Source of the DNA: Planctomycetota bacterium
GTDB taxonomy: Bacteria > Planctomycetota > Phycisphaerae > WQYP01
Direction of reading: 5' to 3'
Assembly: GCA_021798635.1 (NCBI GenBank)
Contig: JAJZGH010000227.1
Coordinates: 1-7,826, forward strand
Length of the DNA: 7,826 nt
The notes below the pieces were generated by a model. It did not search any database. It saw only the letters and a list, made by a program, of their open reading frames with translations, and was not told where the DNA came from. Below are positions 1 to 5,549 of this stretch, in pieces. Positions within the stretch are counted from its first letter, which is position 1, and each line of letters starts with the position of its first letter. The position numbers were made by a program, and so were the translations under genes.

Positions 1-786
1 AGGGGCTTCTTCCACAAGAATATGCAGCAGATCATCAATTCCCACCTCGTGTTTGGCGGAGACAAACAGAATCGGAATCACATGCCCGGCGTTCATGGCC
101 TTAATAAAACAGCTTCGCAGTTCCGCAGGATCAACCTTTTTACCCGCCAGATATTCTTCAAGTCGGGCGTCATCCATTTCCACCACCGCTTCGACCATTT
201 CGGCGTGAATGGCCGCGGCATCGCCAAAATCCGTACTTCCGGCGTCATGGTCAAAGCAGTCCACGACATCTTTTCCGTCGGCGGCGGGCAGGTTAATGCA
301 ATGCAACGTGGTTCCAAATGTCGTTTTCAGTTGGGCAACCAGGCCGGGCAAATCGGTGGCGGCGTCAAGTTTGTTTACCACGATCATGCGAGCCAGGCCC
401 ATTTCGCCCGCAGCCAGAAAAAGCCGGCGCGTGTTATATTCCACACCTTGCAGGGCGTTGACCACAATGACCGCCGTTTCCACCGCCGGCATGGCTGCCA
501 GAGCGTGCCCGATAAAATCCGGATATCCCGGCGTATCAATAAGATTAATTTCCCGGTTTTCAAAATTGGCGAACATCACGGTGGAGTTGGTGGAATGTTT
601 ATGCCGCCGCGCCTCGGGTTCAAAATCGGATACGGTATTGGCTTCCTCAATGCTGCCCATGCGCGTAATAACCCCGCAGCGGTGGGCGATGGCTTCGGCC
701 AGGGTGGTTTTTCCCGCGCCGCTGTGGCCGATTAACACAATGTTGCGGATGTCCGCCGGCCGATACTCTGTAAAAGTGGTACCCAT
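1..786 (-). CDS. Elongation factor G-like GTPase (EF-G-2 type), 3' end cut by window edge
   Basis: The first 262 residues of a translational GTPase are visible, open to the window edge. The G domain motifs are clear: P-loop GHSGAGKT at residues 20-27, switch II DTPGY at 84-88, NKLD at 138-141 and SAK at 243-245. The P-loop and the stretch after it (TRMGSIEEANTVSDFEPEA, 41-59) match the EF-G-2/EF-G-like branch rather than canonical EF-G, whose P-loop reads AHIDAGKT. The switch I region lacks the usual RGITI and reads HKHSTNSTV, as in EF-G-2 proteins. Family members are about 680-700 residues, so over half lies outside. The start is supported by AGGAG at 793-797, six bases before the ATG. It lies 26 bases after the glycosyltransferase stop on the same strand, so co-transcription is likely. 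The family binds GTP and probably the ribosome in the cytoplasm, but its exact role is poorly defined. Confidence 0.93.
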   Translation of the reverse strand, partial: MGTTFTEYRPADIRNIVLIGHSGAGKTTLAEAIAHRCGVITRMGSIEEANTVSDFEPEARRHKHSTNSTVMFANFENREINLIDTPGYPDFIGHALAAMPAVETAVIVVNALQGVEYNTRRLFLAAGEMGLARMIVVNKLDAATDLPGLVAQLKTTFGTTLHCINLPAADGKDVVDCFDHDAGSTDFGDAAAIHAEMVEAVVEMDDARLEEYLAGKKVDPAELRSCFIKAMNAGHVIPILFVSAKHEVGIDDLLHILVEEAP

Positions 787-812
787 GTTCCGCTCCTCAT
801 GTAAAAGCCTAA

Positions 813-2003
813 TTATGGCTGATCCCCGGGCGGCAGCAAGTCCGGGGGTATATCCGTATGCAAAGCCAGGGCTTCGTAAAGGCGTTCCAGCTTTTCGCCG
901 GTAACTTCCCAGGTAAAGTTTGACTGCACTAATTTTTTAGCGTTTTCCCTCATGGAGGTGAGAATTTCCTGATTGCCCAGGAGTTCCGCAACCGAAGTGA
1001 CAAACGCCGCCATATCGCCATGTTCAATAATCACGCCGGCCTGCTGGCCTTCAACTTCATCAAAATGGCATTCCCGCGTGAGCACCACCGGCAGACCCGC
1101 TGCCATGGCCTCAATAATCGGCAGGGAAGACGTCGCCTGATACGCGGGAAGAATAAACACATCCGCATCCACCAGCGTGCGCCATTTCGCCAAACCGGTT
1201 AGTTCGCCCGTCCATACCACATGCCCGGTTAAATTGTGTTTCTTGATCAACTCATTAAGCGTGTCGATGTAGGGCTTTTCTCCGGTTCCCGCAATCACCA
1301 GAATCAGGTCCGGTTGTTGCCGGAGAATGGCCGGCCAATGGGGCAACAGGCGGTCCAAGCCGCATTTCGGCTCAATAGTCCCAAGAAATAAAGCCAGCGG
1401 ACGATCCGGTTTGCCCAGCGTGGATTGAATTTCATTGCGCCAGGAACCCCGGGCTGGAAGATTCTCACAAACCGTGGCCGGAATCCCGTTGCCGATAATG
1501 GTGTTTTTAAGATTCGCCAGAGCCGAAGAATGTTTGATTTCTGAAATATTCAGACACTGAATGGCCGCGGCATGATGGACCAGGGCTGAATCCTTAAGCA
1601 GCCAGTTAATTTTTTGGTTCAGTCGGCCGCCGGGTACCTCAACCCCCGCCTCAAGCTGTCCGTGCGGTGCCAGAACGTAAGGAATGTTAGCCTGCCGTGC
1701 GGCGGCGGCTGCATAATCCGCCGGGCTGTGCCGCAGGCCATGAATATGAACCAGATCAAAATGCGGTACATTCTGCTGCAGGTACGCGCGCAACGCCGCA
1801 CTGGGCATACGAACGGATGGACCGTCGGGGGCGAACCCCCGCACCAGCACGCCCTGCGGCTGCAGGACCGTGCCGTCGCGCTTTAAATAGACAATGCTCA
1901 CGTCATGTTCGCGCGCGGCCACTGCTTCGGCCATGCCGCAAACCGAAAGGGCCAGCGGCCCGCTGTCGATACGCATATCTGTAAGCACATGAAGAATTTT
2001 CAT
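813..2003 (-). CDS. GT4-type glycosyltransferase (GT-B fold)
   Basis: A 396-residue protein with the two-domain layout of retaining GT4 glycosyltransferases, which move a sugar from an activated nucleotide donor onto a glycan or lipid acceptor, usually at the cytoplasmic membrane face. The N-terminal acceptor domain begins MKILHVLTDMRIDSGPLALS and contains HIHGL (86-90) and LAPHGQLE (111-118). The C-terminal donor domain has GTIEPKCGLDRLL (208-220, the usual GR..PKKGLD position), IAGTGE (237-242) and PIIEAMAAGLPVV (295-307). The second glutamate of the EX7E motif is E298, but the first position, residue 290, is alanine. I chose the ATG at 2003 because the family N-terminus starts there; an upstream ATG at 2084 would add 27 residues of unrelated sequence. 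A weak GGGA lies upstream. The stop is TAA. It is first in an apparent operon with the EF-G-like gene. Substrates cannot be read from the sequence. Confidence 0.92.
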   Translation of the reverse strand: MKILHVLTDMRIDSGPLALSVCGMAEAVAAREHDVSIVYLKRDGTVLQPQGVLVRGFAPDGPSVRMPSAALRAYLQQNVPHFDLVHIHGLRHSPADYAAAAARQANIPYVLAPHGQLEAGVEVPGGRLNQKINWLLKDSALVHHAAAIQCLNISEIKHSSALANLKNTIIGNGIPATVCENLPARGSWRNEIQSTLGKPDRPLALFLGTIEPKCGLDRLLPHWPAILRQQPDLILVIAGTGEKPYIDTLNELIKKHNLTGHVVWTGELTGLAKWRTLVDADVFILPAYQATSSLPIIEAMAAGLPVVLTRECHFDEVEGQQAGVIIEHGDMAAFVTSVAELLGNQEILTSMRENAKKLVQSNFTWEVTGEKLERLYEALALHTDIPPDLLPPGDQP

Positions 2004-2102
2004 GCAAAATCGTCCCGTAGTATCCGCATCACGATGGGGTAGAAACGCACAACATGCTTCCACCAGTGCCCGGATTTGTGCCATCGGCGACGCGGCGGAA
2101 TG

Positions 2103-2108
2103 ATTCTA
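2103..2108 (-). promoter_or_regulatory. Possible -10 box (TAGAAT) for the glycosyltransferase operon
   Basis: On the minus strand the hexamer TAGAAT lies about 95 bases upstream of the glycosyltransferase ATG. The same hexamer occurs upstream of both RHS tip genes. No good -35 is present at 16-18 bases (the 17-base position reads TGGCCT), so this is weak. Confidence 0.22.
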
Positions 2109-2228
2109 CAGTGCCACGCCAACGGAGGCCAGCGCAATTCGCAAAGTTATCAATGTCAGGGCCGCATCCGGTGGTTTGAACCGCCCGCTCGATTCCGTTA
2201 CGATAATCATGACAAAGACATTTATTGA

Positions 2229-2449
2229 TCAACCCGGATCGGTAAAAAGATCCCCCCGCGCAACGGTAGGGCGCATCGGGGGACGCCCGTGCCCGCTCTT
2301 GCCGCCAAGCCCGGCCAAAAGGCCCGCGACCAATGGGTCTACCGTCTCGAAGCGGCCCGTCAGACCGCGCAGGACTTCAACAAAAAATGACCCCTGGCGA
2401 GATCACCCGGGAAATACGCGCCCGCCGCAAGACCTCACTGCGTACCTGA
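2229..2449 (+). other. Possible gene relics: two short frames overlapping by ATGA
   Basis: One frame, open from 2229 without an ATG, ends at the TGA at 2388-2390. Its last part reads QKARDQWVYRLEAARQTAQD and looks like a normal alpha-helical protein end. A second frame begins at the overlapping ATG at 2387 (AAAATGA) and encodes 20 residues, MTPGEITREIRARRKTSLRT, ending at 2449. The ATGA overlap is a typical junction between coupled genes. The first frame therefore could be the 3' end of a decayed gene and the second the 5' stub of its neighbour. The second resembles the N-terminus of 5-formyltetrahydrofolate cyclo-ligases only loosely, and I do not claim that identity. Chance remains quite possible. 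Confidence 0.2.
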
Positions 2450-2505
2450 TCTCTTGCTGTGACAGCGCTCTAAGCGACTATTTTTCATACGGTCCCAGGC
2501 GAAAG

Positions 2506-2537
2506 AACCGCGGATTGCGCGGATAACGCGGATACGG
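2506..2537 (+). repeat. GCGGATTRCGCGGAT-type dispersed repeat phrase
   Basis: The sequence begins AACCGCGGATTGCGCGGATA and continues with a further CGCGGATA unit. It matches the copy at 2767-2785 with one base changed over the first 18. Such phrases are widely dispersed between genes in some bacterial genomes and cause spurious open frames. Confidence 0.6.
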
Positions 2538-2712
2538 GCGGCGGCCCGATTAGAGCAGAGACAGGAGAGAGTTGAAAAGAGAGCAATTCGGCTGGAACAT
2601 AAGATGGGCTGTCGCCGAACAATTTTCCCCTCCTGCGGTCTACGATCCACTCCCTGCTATCGAGCCTCAATAGCGCGAATGTGATATTTGATATTTGTGA
2701 AGCCCTGCGTTT

Positions 2713-2785
2713 ATCCGCGTGATCAGGGTAATCCGCGGTCTTTTTATCGGGGACACAACGGGATTGAACCGCGGATTACGCGGAT
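2713..2785. repeat. Imperfect inverted repeat of the GCGGATTACGCGGAT phrase
   Basis: The right arm, ACCGCGGATTACGCGGAT (2768-2785), is the exact reverse complement of the left arm (2713-2739) once a 9-base insertion in the left arm is removed: ATCCGCG, then TGATCAGGG, then TAATCCGCGGT. The arms are separated by 28 bases. As RNA they could form an 18-bp stem with a 9-base bulge. No T-run follows the right arm, so this is a repeat rather than an intrinsic terminator. Confidence 0.65.
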
Positions 2786-2798
2786 AGGAGGAGGTGGT

Positions 2799-2825
2799 TT
2801 GCAAACCGAGGATTTACGGTAGAAT
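2799..2825 (+). promoter_or_regulatory. Candidate promoter for the first RHS tip gene
   Basis: TTGCAA (2799-2804), a 15-base spacer and TAGAAT (2820-2825) form a possible sigma-70-like promoter. The spacer is short. The -10 ends 41 bases before the ATG at 2867, and AGGA at 2856-2859 gives a seven-base ribosome-binding spacing. The arrangement resembles that in front of the second RHS tip gene. Confidence 0.35.
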
Positions 2826-2866
2826 GGCGATACCATCATCAGGCGGATTGTGATCAGGAAACCCGC

Positions 2867-3751
2867 ATGGTTGCATTGCACGAACAATTTCACCCCAACG
2901 GCACGCCGTCGCGGTTACAGGGGACAGGTTACGGGTTACAGCGGGACGGGGAAACTGTGGACGTTTGCAATCTTCATGGCCCGCGGACCACGGATCAAAA
3001 CTTTGGCAGTTCCGATGGCTTGTTCATTGATCCGTGCTCATTGATATTTGAGCGCAGCGCCGGTGCCAATGAAATTATCTTCTGCGGCTACCGGTACGAT
3101 CCGGAAGCAGAACTCTATTACGTCCGTAATCGCAGCTGCAACGCCGCGCTGGGCCGCTGGCTGCAGCGAGATCCAATTGGATACCAAGGCGGCGTGAGCT
3201 TGTACGAGTACGTTAAGTCAATGGTGGAGCGAAATGCCGATCCGAGCGGGCTGAGGGCCGAGTTACCCGGCGTACAGCCCCCGGTTCTTTCCAAGACGGG
3301 AAGGCGCCACCCGCTTTCGGACGGCCGATATTACCAAAACTTTCATTATACCCAGGCCTTGGGAGTCGTCATCACCAGCGGTGATACGCCAAGCAACCAG
3401 AAATTTTTCCAGCTCGCGGAATCGCTCCTACACGGACTCACAAAGCTCTCCGGAGTCGGCGAGATACTCACGGATATGGCCAAGTCAATTACTGACAACG
3501 GCGATTATCAGATACCCTTCCTAGGGACGGCCTTTCCCGAGGTAACGAAAGTCGTCTTCTGCAAGACCGGAAAGGTTCAGTCGGTTACGTTGAAAGAATG
3601 GAGGAACACGCAGTGGGAGTGGGATACAAGCCTACATGGTCAGATGGGCGGTGGCTTTGTCCTCAGTGGCGGTGAGGACCAAGACCGGGAGTTCTTCAAG
3701 TCGCTCCTGGACACGCTGAAAGAGTTGGTCAAATCGGCTGGCGGGGAGTAG
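2867..3751 (+). CDS. Orphan RHS tip 1: RHS core end fused to an unknown C-terminal domain
   Basis: A 294-residue protein. Residues 72-129 are the conserved end of an RHS/YD-repeat core: GYRYDPEAELYYVRNR, then LGRWLQRDPIGYQGG, then a degenerate NADPSG. Complete RHS proteins exceed about 1000 residues; here the shell is absent. Residues 1-65 are not RHS-like and are largely composed of dispersed-repeat DNA, including the 72-bp element. After DPSG comes a 165-residue variable domain (130-294) that I do not recognise. It contains HPLSDGRYYQNFHYTQALG and a charged helical end (FFKSLLDTLKELVKSAGGE). In RHS systems this variable tip is usually a toxin, but no nuclease or other catalytic motif is evident here. 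AGGA sits seven bases before the ATG. The stop lies 3 bases before the next ATG, implying coupled translation. It may be a displaced tip awaiting recombination, a small expressed protein, or a pseudogene remnant. Confidence 0.72.
   Translation: MVALHEQFHPNGTPSRLQGTGYGLQRDGETVDVCNLHGPRTTDQNFGSSDGLFIDPCSLIFERSAGANEIIFCGYRYDPEAELYYVRNRSCNAALGRWLQRDPIGYQGGVSLYEYVKSMVERNADPSGLRAELPGVQPPVLSKTGRRHPLSDGRYYQNFHYTQALGVVITSGDTPSNQKFFQLAESLLHGLTKLSGVGEILTDMAKSITDNGDYQIPFLGTAFPEVTKVVFCKTGKVQSVTLKEWRNTQWEWDTSLHGQMGGGFVLSGGEDQDREFFKSLLDTLKELVKSAGGE
2991..3062 (+). repeat. 72-bp element, copy 1
   Basis: This segment aligns without gaps to 5731-5802 with 56 of 72 identical bases. It is framed by an inverted pair, GGATCAA at 2992-2998 and TTGATCC at 3027-3033, and ends in AGCGCAGCGCCG, shared exactly by both copies. 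The element lies in the same reading frame in both RHS tip genes. The 16 differences fall 2, 6 and 8 at codon positions 1, 2 and 3, which shows no strong protein-level constraint. Confidence 0.75.
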
Positions 3752-3754
3752 TGG

Positions 3755-5122
3755 ATGGCAAATTGCTGTGATCCATTTTTCGGCATTGTGAAGTCAAGAA
3801 CCCCTGCACTGGAGATCAGGAGGCGTCCCATCCCGGATCAGGGTGAGTTCATTGTCGTTACTTCGCTTCTGCTGTTCCTCGCTGTGCCGTGCCATCGTGC
3901 CGCCGCGATCAACGGAGTCTATCCGGTTCGCGATGTGAGACCTCGCGTCGTGTGCTCGGGTGGGGCGGTGTTGAAACACATTCTTACGCTTCGATCGCAT
4001 ACGCGGGCGCGGCTTATACCTGGGATCGTGTGGACCGGCCCACGGCAAATTGTGGCCGAAGACTCGTTGTCGCGACTGGTGCGGTGGAATTTCTCTGGAA
4101 AGGTCGTACAAAATGTTTCGAAACCGGTCCATACGAGCCCCGGCGGGATAACGCTCGGATTATTCAAATCGCTGGGCGGGGCCGTGTCCGCATCGCTGGT
4201 TTCCAATGGCCCCAATCGCAACACCGCGCTGAAGCTGGATATACTTTCCGCACAAGCCCTTTCCGCGGGATCACGTATATCGGGACGGGAGTTGAGGTCA
4301 GTGAGTGTGCCAGACTATGGCTTGGAAGGGAAACTGAATTTTTTTTCGCTCGTTGTCCCACCAAGAGCCGCTTGGCTAGCCACCATACCGGCAGGGCCTG
4401 CCGCGCCAGGCTCTCGAATAAGACTGTGGCGGTTCGGGACCGGTAAACCATTAAGATGGTCTGTCCGCCTGCTAGAGCCAGAAAACAGAGGCTTTGCGAC
4501 TGACGATGGAAGTTACCTGGCGTGGGTTTCGTTCGGCCATTGGGTACGGATGCTGCGGGTACGAGGTCCCGGTCACGGGTTCACCAAGGTGCATGTGATT
4601 GGGCCCGACCTGCAGTACGGCGCGTTTTCCCCTGACGGGCGGATAATGGTTCTGGAGGCCGGTGGCACCAGTTCGATCTTGGGAGGAAAGGTGCAATTGA
4701 TCTCGTTGCGAAGTGATTCGCCCGCTCGGGAGCGGGTTCTTGGATTGTGGGGGCGGGCCTACAGGGCTGTGCCCGTCTGCCCGCCCGCGTTCTCGCAAAA
4801 CGGAAAGCTGCTAGTGGCCGCCACGCTAAGACTCGGCTCGAAATGGCCCGTCGGGATTTGGGTAATCTCCGGAAGGAGCTTCACAACGCTCTGTTACTTG
4901 GGGATACGCAACGATTTGCCCGAAAGGATTGCATTTTCTACCGGAAGGTCAGAGCTTGCCGTGCAGTGCTGGTATCACGTATTCGTTTTTCGATTGCCCA
5001 AGCGATTCCCCTCGCGCTCACAAAGGATTTTTCACGAGCCGAAATGGTTCAACATGTGGACAAGTCCAAAGACTATAATGTTTCCCCCGCAACGTACTGC
5101 GGCACAAAGCAACGCTAAGTAG
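3755..5122 (+). CDS. Probable exported beta-propeller (WD40/PD40-like) protein of unknown function
   Basis: A 455-residue protein. A hydrophobic stretch, FIVVTSLLLFLAVPC, followed by HRAAA around residues 32-51 looks like a signal peptide or membrane anchor after an unusually long basic N-terminal region. The rest is rich in beta-strands and has repeated propeller-blade signatures: AFSPDGRIMVLEAGG, AFSQNGKLLVAA and AFSTGRSELAVQCW, plus weaker ones such as DGSYLAWVSFGHWVRMLRV. I see no catalytic motif. The ATG lies 3 bases after the stop of RHS tip 1, with GGGGAG at 3743-3748 overlapping the RHS end, so translation is probably coupled. That is the position where RHS systems keep the immunity gene, though immunity proteins are usually much smaller and an exported propeller would be unusual. 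It could instead be an accessory or an unrelated cargo gene. No neighbour identifies a ligand. Confidence 0.7.
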   Translation: MANCCDPFFGIVKSRTPALEIRRRPIPDQGEFIVVTSLLLFLAVPCHRAAAINGVYPVRDVRPRVVCSGGAVLKHILTLRSHTRARLIPGIVWTGPRQIVAEDSLSRLVRWNFSGKVVQNVSKPVHTSPGGITLGLFKSLGGAVSASLVSNGPNRNTALKLDILSAQALSAGSRISGRELRSVSVPDYGLEGKLNFFSLVVPPRAAWLATIPAGPAAPGSRIRLWRFGTGKPLRWSVRLLEPENRGFATDDGSYLAWVSFGHWVRMLRVRGPGHGFTKVHVIGPDLQYGAFSPDGRIMVLEAGGTSSILGGKVQLISLRSDSPARERVLGLWGRAYRAVPVCPPAFSQNGKLLVAATLRLGSKWPVGIWVISGRSFTTLCYLGIRNDLPERIAFSTGRSELAVQCWYHVFVFRLPKRFPSRSQRIFHEPKWFNMWTSPKTIMFPPQRTAAQSNAK

Positions 5123-5214
5123 GAACGAAGAATCATTACAACGCAATCAAGTGTCGTAAATCACTCAATAAGCATGGTTTGGCGGTAACTGTTGCCGCAT
5201 TTATGAGCATGGCG

Positions 5215-5235
5215 CGGCACAGTGGTGTCGTGCCG
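5215..5235. repeat. Small inverted repeat CGGCAC...GTGCCG
   Basis: Perfect 6-bp arms, CGGCAC at 5215-5220 and GTGCCG at 5230-5235, enclose nine bases. There is no T-run after it. It may be a fragment of a dispersed palindromic repeat. Confidence 0.4.
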
Positions 5236-5427
5236 TCCAAACTTTCTCCGGCGCGCGTGCGGCCATTGCCGGGGAAGGGGGCTTCCTCGACAGCACCCGC
5301 CGCGCTCCGGCTGCCGCCCCGGCGATTGCAATCTCCTCGACGGCCGCCGGGATAAAGATATTTTCCGTCGGGAAGCTATCCCAGCGGCGGTGGAAGTAAT
5401 GAAGCTGTCGGAGTCTGGGAGACAAGT

Positions 5428-5461
5428 GGCGGCGTGTGGCCGCCTTGCGAAGGCAGTTTTT
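5428..5461 (+). terminator. Weak terminator-like hairpins followed by T5
   Basis: Two overlapping, mutually exclusive stems are present: GGCGGC/GCCGCC (5428-5433 with 5439-5444) and GCCTT/AAGGC (5442-5446 with 5450-5454). The second is followed by AG and five T residues (5457-5461). A 5-bp stem is short, so termination would be weak. It lies between module 1 and the promoter of module 2, where a terminator is expected. Confidence 0.3.
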
Positions 5462-5485
5462 GTGAACTGGTGTTGTGAATTGGCT

Positions 5486-5513
5486 TTGCGATCAGCATCG
5501 GGCGGGTTAGAAT
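5486..5513 (+). promoter_or_regulatory. Candidate sigma-70-type promoter for RHS module 2
   Basis: TTGCGA (5486-5491), a 16-base spacer and TAGAAT (5508-5513) match the consensus at 4 of 6 and 5 of 6 positions. Transcription would start near 5520, giving a leader of about 30 bases to the ATG at 5550. This is the best promoter match I found in the window. Confidence 0.5.
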
Positions 5514-5549
5514 CTGTGCTTTGATAGAACTGTCCTTTCAGGCAGGCTT

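Larger units (their letters stand above)
2004..2866. other. Repeat-rich spacer between the minus-strand operon and the RHS modules
   Basis: This divergent spacer of about 860 bases has no convincing intact gene. Open frames of 60-116 codons on both strands encode low-complexity, family-less peptides rich in R, P and S. It contains the GCGGATTACGCGGAT repeat phrases annotated separately, a doubled GATATTTG near 2683-2698, and two tiny overlapping frames at 2229-2449. Its texture of short recurring phrases is typical of degenerate dispersed intergenic repeats rather than coding DNA. Confidence 0.7.
5123..5549. other. Spacer between the two RHS modules, possibly with a coding relic
   Basis: I see no well-supported gene. 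Between about 5226 and 5399 one plus-strand frame without an ATG reads like normal protein (AVQTFSGARAAIAGEGGFLD, then STAAGIKIFSVGKL) with G or C in 42 of 57 third positions. The complementary minus-strand frame at 5201-5425 (for example DSFPTENIFIPAAVEEIAIAG) is just as plausible, so the strand cannot be decided. The stretch may be a decayed gene fragment. It also contains small hairpins at 5215-5235 and 5428-5454 and a candidate promoter at its right end. Confidence 0.5.

Noticed and set aside
22..904. Long plus-strand open frames opposite the EF-G-like gene
   Set aside because: They are shadows; the minus strand carries all GTPase motifs in one continuous frame.
2004..2084. Upstream start for the glycosyltransferase at 2084
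   Set aside because: The extra 27 residues have no family counterpart, and MKILHVLTD at 2003 is the normal GT-B N-terminus.
2176..2526. 116-residue plus-strand open frame
   Set aside because: Its peptide is low in hydrophobics, rich in R, P, S and T, runs into the GCGGATTGCGCGGAT repeat, and has no ribosome-binding site or recognisable motif.
2711..2785. Intrinsic terminator at the inverted repeat
   Set aside because: The only T-run lies in the loop, not after the right arm, so it fits a dispersed repeat better.
3889..4446. 185-residue plus-strand frame inside the propeller gene
   Set aside because: It overlaps the longer frame with signal segment, propeller motifs and a ribosome-binding site, and has no domain features of its own.
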